Shown here piece by piece: positions 7,528 through 10,904 of a DNA stretch of 10,904 nt; the stretch's first letter is position 1, and every line of letters starts with the position of its first letter. The DNA lies in assembly GCA_028717985.1 (NCBI GenBank), contig JAQUMS010000020.1, positions 1 to 10,904 on the forward strand. Reading direction: 5' to 3'. This DNA is from Candidatus Omnitrophota bacterium. Lineage in GTDB: Bacteria; Omnitrophota; Gorgyraeia; Gygaellales; Profunditerraquicolaceae. The translations under genes and the position numbers were made by a program. The notes beneath the pieces were generated by a model. It searched no databases and had not been told where the DNA came from. It worked only from the letters and a program-made list of their open reading frames with translations.

Positions 7528-7653
7528 GTACCCCTTGTTTAGACATCCTAAAAATCTCTACGATATTTTTGGAATAAGCTACGGGGTTAAATTCTTCCGA
7601 CAGTAAGGCACTTTCAGGTAAGGATTTACTCCGGCAGTTAAACACTGCGCAGA
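7528..7653 (+). repeat. Structured tandem repeat, copy A (126-base core)
   Basis: This stretch, starting 11 bases after the leuB stop, matches 7831-7956 over 126 bases with no gaps and six mismatches, all within the first 60 bases; the last 70 or so are identical. It opens with a hairpin (7546-7555 with 7565-7574, loop CTCTACGAT), here weakened by one T-G wobble and one C-A mismatch. A second small hairpin GCAGT/ACTGC with loop TAAAC occurs near the 3' end. After the core it diverges from copy C and instead holds a stem AGGGAATA/TATTCCTT (7659-7666 with 7672-7679). No protein is credible on the + strand. On the - strand a reading frame with SLPESALLSEEFNP crosses both cores but has no support as a gene. 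Confidence 0.9.
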
Positions 7654-7675
7654 GAGCCAGGGAATAAGATATATT

Positions 7676-7736
7676 CCTTGCCTGTACATCCCAAAAATTT
7701 CTGCGATATTTTTGGGATAGGCTTCAGAATTAATTC
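7676..7736 (+). repeat. Structured tandem repeat, copy B (shortened, diverged)
   Basis: Sixty-one bases align with the start of copy C at 7836-7897 with one base difference in length but many substitutions. The opening hairpin is perfect here: 11 pairs, 7688-7698 with 7708-7718, around loop TTCTGCGAT. At TTAATTC the sequence jumps to the kind of 3' end seen in copy C after its large stem (TTAATTCAC then an inexact GCC/GGC hairpin), as if the middle of the unit had been deleted between two TTAA(A)TTC stretches. The unit seems to continue to about 7830, with a stem ACACC-GGCTT/AAGCC-G-GGTGT (7761-7770 with 7782-7792, one bulged G) and the end motif GGTTCATTAAAGA (7813-7825). Confidence 0.75.
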
Positions 7737-7830
7737 ACAGACGCATCGCCAGGAAGGCAGACACCGGCTTAATACCTATTAAAGCCGGGTGTAAGCCAAA
7801 GAAAAGATGATGGGTTCATTAAAGAATGAT

Positions 7831-7956
7831 GTACCCCTTGTTTAAACATCCTAAAAATCTCTACGACATTTTTAGGATAAACTTCGGGGTTAAATTCTTC
7901 CGACAGTAAGGCACTTTCAGGTAAGGATTTACTCCGGCAGTTAAACACTGCGCAGA
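7831..7956 (+). repeat. Structured tandem repeat, copy C (126-base core, next to asd)
   Basis: Second full copy of the core, 303 bases downstream of copy A. The opening hairpin is perfect (11 pairs, 7848-7858 with 7868-7878, loop CTCTACGAC). Compared with copy B one stem pair changes from C-G to T-A, and copy A has T-G at the same place, so pairing is kept while bases change. This is the complete-looking unit: its 3' continuation (7957-8029) folds into two more stem-loops and ends in a motif that doubles as the asd ribosome site. Confidence 0.9.
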
Positions 7957-7989
7957 TTTCTGGGGAAATCTGCTTGTAACCGCCGGAGT
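7931..7989 (+). other. Two-tier stem-loop in repeat copy C, upstream of asd
   Basis: Outer stem ACTCCGGC (7931-7938) pairs perfectly with GCCGGAGT (7982-7989); after an A-C mismatch three more pairs follow (7940-7942 with 7978-7980). Inside it a nine-pair hairpin GCAGATTTC/GAAATCTGC (7952-7960 with 7965-7973) has a TGGG loop. A competing local hairpin GCAGT/ACTGC (7937-7941 with 7947-7951) would break the outer stem, so two exclusive folds are possible. No T-tract follows, so this is not a plain terminator. I could not match it to a known riboswitch class, including the lysine riboswitch expected before asd in some bacteria. Confidence 0.65.
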
Positions 7990-7996
7990 TAATTCA

Positions 7997-8018
7997 CCTG
8001 CCTAAGAAATAAGGCAGG
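7997..8018 (+). other. Hairpin immediately upstream of the asd ribosome site
   Basis: CCTGCCT (7997-8003) pairs with AGGCAGG (8012-8018) around an eight-base A-rich loop. The stem ends 6 bases before AAGGAG (8025-8030), the asd Shine-Dalgarno. A comparable but imperfect stem occupies the same place in copy B (7741-7758), so it seems to belong to the repeat unit. Confidence 0.65.
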
Positions 8019-8024
8019 CTCATT

Positions 8025-8030
8025 AAGGAG
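8025..8030 (+). promoter_or_regulatory. Ribosome binding site of asd, embedded in the repeat end
   Basis: AAGGAG lies 6 bases before the asd ATG. It is part of GGCTCATTAAGGA (8017-8029), which matches GGTTCATTAAAGA at the end of repeat copy B (7813-7825) at 11 of 13 positions. The asd ribosome site may therefore have been supplied by the repeat element. Confidence 0.75.
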
Positions 8031-8036
8031 CGGGAC

Positions 8037-9062
8037 ATGAAACGTAAATCAAAATATAATGTCGCGGTGGTAGGTGCCGGGGTTGTTGGTATAGAGATGC
8101 TGCGGTGTCTTAGGTCACGCAATTTTCCCGTGCAGGAACTGAGGGTTTTAGCCCGGTCTGCCCGTGAAATACACGTTGATGGTATCGCCTATCAGGTTCA
8201 GGCGATTTCTCCCGAATCATTTGAAGGGATAGATATTGCTTTATTTGCCGGAACAGAAGGAGAAAAAGGGGCGGCAGTGACTTTCGCTCCTGAAGCCGTG
8301 AAACGTGGAGCGGTGGTAATTGATAATGGCGCCGATTTCCGTATGGATCCGGATGTTCCTTTGGTGGTTCCTGAAGTTAACGCGCGGGATATTAAAAAAC
8401 ATAAAGGTATTATCGCAAATCCTAATTGTTCGACCGTACAGATGGTTGTAGCGTTATGGCCGATTTATAAAAAAGTGGGGTTGAAACGGGTTATTGTTAC
8501 TACTCTTCAGGCATCGTCGGGAGCGGGTAAATCCGCGGTGGAGCAGTTAAAAGAAGAGCTTGTGGCTATTTCAGAAGGAGGGTATAACAATCTTCACGTT
8601 AAGACATCAAATCGTTCTATGCCCCAACAGCTTGGCTTTAATGTGTTTCCTCAAATCGGCGGTTTTGCCGAAAATGATTTTACGAGCGAAGAATGGAAGC
8701 TGGTAAAAGAGACGCATAAGATCATGCACAACGCAAAAATAAAAATTTCCGCCACTACTGTCCGCGTTCCGGTACGTACCGGGCATTCTGAAGCCGTTTA
8801 TATAGAGACATCAAAACCTATTGAATCCGCTCACGTGCGTGCGCTGCTTGCGCAATCCGCCGGCATTATTGTGCAGGATGATCCACAAACTAACGCGTAT
8901 CCCATGCCTAAAGACGTTGAAGGCAAGGGAGAGGTTTTTGTGGGCCGAATCCGTAAAGATCCGTTTGTCAAAAACGGGATGTGGTTATGGATTGTCGCTG
9001 ATAATCTGCTTAAAGGTGCAGCGCTAAACGCTGTTCAGATAGCGGAGGAATTGATTCAATAG
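8037..9062 (+). CDS. asd: Aspartate-semialdehyde dehydrogenase
   Basis: Asd reduces aspartyl phosphate to aspartate semialdehyde, the branch point to lysine, diaminopimelate, threonine and methionine. The 341-residue protein has the nucleotide-binding GAGVVG (13-18), VIDNGADFRM (94-103), VPLVVPEVN (107-115), catalytic Cys131 in NPNCSTVQ, QASSGAG (158-164), and Arg243 with His250 in RVPVRTGHS. Length is normal for the bacterial enzyme. Two cofactor loops are unusual: the LASxRSAG segment, whose polar residues hold the NADP 2'-phosphate, is shortened to LARSAREI (38-45), and the usual FSAGGS loop is replaced by a longer FAGTEGEKG (70-78). Active-site residues are intact, so it should be functional, but its NADP preference may differ. 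Strong ribosome site; preceded by the structured repeats; same-strand neighbour of leuB, an order seen in several bacteria. Confidence 0.94.
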   Translation: MKRKSKYNVAVVGAGVVGIEMLRCLRSRNFPVQELRVLARSAREIHVDGIAYQVQAISPESFEGIDIALFAGTEGEKGAAVTFAPEAVKRGAVVIDNGADFRMDPDVPLVVPEVNARDIKKHKGIIANPNCSTVQMVVALWPIYKKVGLKRVIVTTLQASSGAGKSAVEQLKEELVAISEGGYNNLHVKTSNRSMPQQLGFNVFPQIGGFAENDFTSEEWKLVKETHKIMHNAKIKISATTVRVPVRTGHSEAVYIETSKPIESAHVRALLAQSAGIIVQDDPQTNAYPMPKDVEGKGEVFVGRIRKDPFVKNGMWLWIVADNLLKGAALNAVQIAEELIQ

Positions 9063-9075
9063 CTTATTGATCTTT

Positions 9076-9108
9076 GAGCTCATAAGCTCGTAAGGAAATT
9101 ATGAGCTC
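9076..9108 (+). other. Inverted repeat between asd and truA
   Basis: GAGCTCATAA (9076-9085) pairs perfectly with TTATGAGCTC (9099-9108) around a 13-base loop. No T-tract follows. Alternative pairings exist: GAGCT/AGCTC within 9076-9089, and AGCTCT (9104-9109) with GGAGCT (9124-9129), which would cover the truA ribosome site. TCGTAAG occurs twice (9088-9094 and 9113-9119). The 67-base gap is otherwise empty. Confidence 0.7.
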
Positions 9109-9135
9109 TCGATCGTAAGCTTAGGAGCTATGTTA

Positions 9136-9891
9136 TTGCGTAATATAAAGCTTACCATAGAATACGACGGGACTTTGTATTCAGGTTGGCAAACGCAAAA
9201 TCACCTCCGCCTTAAAGGCCGTTCGAAATCCCGCAAGACTATTCAATCAACAATTGAAAATGTTCTGAACCTGATTTTACAAGAACATGTCAACTTAACC
9301 GCGTCCGGCAGGACGGATGCCGGAGTTCACGCCCGCGCGCAAACCGCACATTTTAAGACCCGTACGAAGTTTTCGTGTTCGAGGATTCAGTTTTCCCTTA
9401 ACAGTCTTTTACCGCGCGATATTATTATTTCCAGCGTGAAAGATGTCTCTCCCGATTTTCATGCCCGTTTTTCCGCCGTTTCAAAATGGTACCGGTATAC
9501 GATACTCACCCGCACATATTCCTCGGCTTTTTTTGGTAACTTTGTCTGGCGGTATCCGTATCCCGTGGACATCAATAAAATTAAAAAAGAAGCGCGTTTC
9601 CTGGTGGGAACTCATGATTTTAAGTCGTTTCAGACCAGTGGGGCTCATGATGGGAATACGGTGAGGACAGTTTACAAAGTGGAAATTATCCGGGACAAAG
9701 ATTTAATATATATTGATATCCGGGCGAACGGTTTTTTATACAATATGGTCCGTTCTATAGTAGGCACGCTTATGGATATCAACCGGGGGAAACTTAAAGA
9801 TATGAAAAGTATAGTGCGCGCGAAAGACAGGAAAAAAGCCGGTATAACCGCTCCTCCCCAGGGTTTATGTTTGATGAAAGTTTATTATTAG
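9136..9891 (+). CDS. truA: tRNA pseudouridine(38-40) synthase TruA
   Basis: TruA isomerises uridines 38-40 in the anticodon arm of many tRNAs. The catalytic motif GRTDAGVHA holds the essential Asp, near residue 61 from the start used here. Other family marks are KLTIEYDGTLYSGWQ near the N-terminus, FHARFSA, a WYRYTI segment, the C-terminal NGFLYNMVRSIVGTL and the ending APPQGLCLMKVYY. Length about 251 is normal. I prefer TTG at 9136 as start: AGGAG (9123-9127) is then 8 bases away and the protein opens MRNIKLTIEYDG like relatives. The in-frame ATG at 9130 would add two residues but leaves only 2 bases to the ribosome site. A basic insert (about 22-34, LRLKGRSKSRK) lengthens the loop after GWQ. 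A membrane-protein gene begins 17 bases downstream. Confidence 0.94.
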   Translation: MRNIKLTIEYDGTLYSGWQTQNHLRLKGRSKSRKTIQSTIENVLNLILQEHVNLTASGRTDAGVHARAQTAHFKTRTKFSCSRIQFSLNSLLPRDIIISSVKDVSPDFHARFSAVSKWYRYTILTRTYSSAFFGNFVWRYPYPVDINKIKKEARFLVGTHDFKSFQTSGAHDGNTVRTVYKVEIIRDKDLIYIDIRANGFLYNMVRSIVGTLMDINRGKLKDMKSIVRAKDRKKAGITAPPQGLCLMKVYY

Positions 9892-9908
9892 GGCATAGGT
9901 TATGGCTT

Positions 9909-10904
9909 ATGGTAAGAGCAAACGATAAAGCGCTCAATATGAGTATTGATTGCGAGAAAAGGATATCCTGGGATTTATACGCATGGAGCATTATTGCAGT
10001 TGTGGTTATTATCCAGGTTCTTAGATGGCAATTATTTCCTTTTTTCATGGATATGTATTATCATCTTGACGTAATGTTTGGTTTTGAAAAAGCGGGAGGG
10101 TATGTCCCGTATGCTTTTTGGGAATACGCGCCCGTAGGGAGGGTTCATTTATATCCGCCGTTCCTTCATATAATCATGATGTTTATGTTTAAGGCCGGTC
10201 TTTCTCCGCTTTTTATAGCTCGTGCTTTGCATTTCGCCATGTATCCAATAGTCCTTATGTCGGTTTGGTTTTTCGGAAAAAAGATTTTTAATTCCGTTTT
10301 CGCGTTCGGAGGTGTATTATTGGCGGTTTCAAGTTATTATTTTTATCTGGATACTACTAATAGTACCGCGTTTTCTCTTGGAGTTATTCTGGGAATGGCG
10401 GCTGTTACGGCAGTTAATTCCCGGAGGATATTTGCTGCAGCTGTGTTATTGGGCCTGATTTTTTACACGCATATGCTGGCGGGATGTATCTTTTTTATCG
10501 CGATTGCGGTATCTGCTCTTATACAGAAAAAGAGGTTTTTTTTAGCTTCTCTTGCCGGAGCTGCAGTGATTGCGTTGCCGATCCTGATTTTTCAGGCTGT
10601 AAACCGGGATTTGTATCATCGGGTCCATCCGGTAATGTCGCAGTATCTGTTTATTCATGTGGGGATTTATTCCTGCGCTTTAATCGGCATTGCGTCTGCT
10701 ATCATGAAAAAGAAACAATATGCGTATCTCTTTGGTGTTTTAACGGGTTTTTTTCTCTTGGGCGCCCTCTATAAACACCGGTTTTTTTCCGGAGAAGGGA
10801 TAGTAGCGTTTATTGTATTCGGAGCCGCGGGTTTTGAATTAATTGCCGGACGTATTGCTCGCCTGGTTGCTTCCCGGAAAGAATACGGGCTGATAATTCT
10901 TATG
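9909..10904 (+). CDS. Polytopic membrane protein, GT-C glycosyltransferase-like (3' end outside window)
   Basis: An open frame runs from ATG 9909 to the last base of the window, 332 codons with no stop. An AGG lies about 9 bases before this ATG; an internal ATG at 9939 is the main alternative. After a short charged N-terminus there is a membrane helix (IIAVVVIIQVLRW), then a loop with MDMYYHLDVMFGFEKAGG, an aromatic YAFWEYAPVGR and HLYPPFLH, followed by about eight or nine more hydrophobic segments. An acidic D-x-Y-H motif in the first extracytoplasmic loop, with an aromatic/PP segment before the second helix, is the layout of GT-C lipid-linked-sugar glycosyltransferases and oligosaccharyltransferase-like proteins. 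This is by architecture only; I do not recognise the exact family, and the C-terminal domain is missing. It could also be an uncharacterised membrane protein. Confidence 0.7.
   Translation, partial: MVRANDKALNMSIDCEKRISWDLYAWSIIAVVVIIQVLRWQLFPFFMDMYYHLDVMFGFEKAGGYVPYAFWEYAPVGRVHLYPPFLHIIMMFMFKAGLSPLFIARALHFAMYPIVLMSVWFFGKKIFNSVFAFGGVLLAVSSYYFYLDTTNSTAFSLGVILGMAAVTAVNSRRIFAAAVLLGLIFYTHMLAGCIFFIAIAVSALIQKKRFFLASLAGAAVIALPILIFQAVNRDLYHRVHPVMSQYLFIHVGIYSCALIGIASAIMKKKQYAYLFGVLTGFFLLGALYKHRFFSGEGIVAFIVFGAAGFELIAGRIARLVASRKEYGLIILM

Noticed and set aside
7397..7645. Minus-strand frame of 82 codons crossing the end of leuB and repeat copy A, with a related peptide also encoded across copy C.
   Set aside because: It overlaps leuB antisense, starts at GTG with no clear ribosome site, and the shared peptide follows from the DNA repeat. 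Differences between copies change amino acids while keeping stem pairing, so the signal is at the nucleic-acid level.
7528..7956. CRISPR array or transposon inverted ends.
   Set aside because: Repeat units are long (over 60 to 126 bases), uneven in spacing and directly oriented, with no uniform spacers, no cas genes, no transposase and no terminal inverted repeats or target duplication that I can see.
7831..7990. Integron attC-like site, suggested by GTTAAAC near the hairpins.
   Set aside because: The matching inverse core site and cassette genes are missing; the heptamer lies in a hairpin loop region of the repeat and is common by chance.
7518..8036. Lysine riboswitch or T-box leader upstream of asd.
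   Set aside because: Neither the L-box conserved blocks nor the T-box sequence AGGGUGGNACCGCG is visible, and the repeat architecture does not match either fold.
10484..10774. Plus-strand frame of 96 codons near the end of the window.
   Set aside because: It is out of frame with the long membrane-protein frame running from 9909 to the window end, which has consistent hydrophobic segments; the short frame is Cys/Ser-rich shadow sequence.

Overview
This window is a conserved housekeeping stretch from a bacterial chromosome with moderate GC, roughly mid-40s percent by eye. All genes are on the + strand. I see no phage, insertion sequence, rRNA, tRNA or CRISPR. The gene order rpmF-plsX-fabD-fabG-acpP-fabF followed by leuC-leuD-leuB-asd-truA points to a Gram-negative-type or deep-branching lineage. 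The protein flavour (aconitase-like LeuC/LeuD of the archaeal-type subfamily, a LeuB of the tartrate/isopropylmalate dehydrogenase type, an Asd with unusual cofactor loops) suggests an uncultured group such as Omnitrophota, Elusimicrobiota or a PVC relative. That placement is an impression, not a demonstration.

Region 1 (1-3214) is the phospholipid and fatty-acid operon: the tail of rpmF (ribosomal protein L32), plsX (acyl phosphate for phospholipid synthesis), fabD (malonyl loading onto ACP), fabG (ketoacyl-ACP reduction) and acpP (acyl carrier). A strong rho-independent terminator follows acpP. fabH, which sits between plsX and fabD in many bacteria, is absent here.

Region 2 (3215-4584) is a 125-base gap and then fabF, the elongating ketoacyl-ACP synthase, which has no visible Shine-Dalgarno sequence. 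Region 3 (4585-7517) is a branched-chain amino-acid module, leuC-leuD-leuB, which converts 2-isopropylmalate to 2-ketoisocaproate. leuA is not in the window.

Region 4 (7518-8036) is the most unusual part: 519 bases without a gene, built from three related structured repeat units in tandem. Two copies share a 126-base core that differs at only six positions. All three carry a hairpin whose stem covaries between copies while its nine-base loop is conserved. The last unit ends in further hairpins and supplies the ribosome binding site of asd, so it is either a cis-acting leader for asd or a dispersed structured repeat family.

Region 5 (8037-10904) holds asd (aspartate semialdehyde dehydrogenase, for the lysine/threonine/methionine and cell-wall branch), truA (tRNA pseudouridine synthase) and the 5' part of a polytopic membrane protein that looks like a GT-C glycosyltransferase and runs off the end of the window.

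The genes join two growth-linked pathways, membrane lipid synthesis and leucine/aspartate-family amino acids, with translation genes (rpmF, truA) at the flanks. Several of the dehydrogenases (FabG, LeuB, Asd) have cofactor-site residues that differ from the textbook enzymes and may alter NAD/NADP preference.
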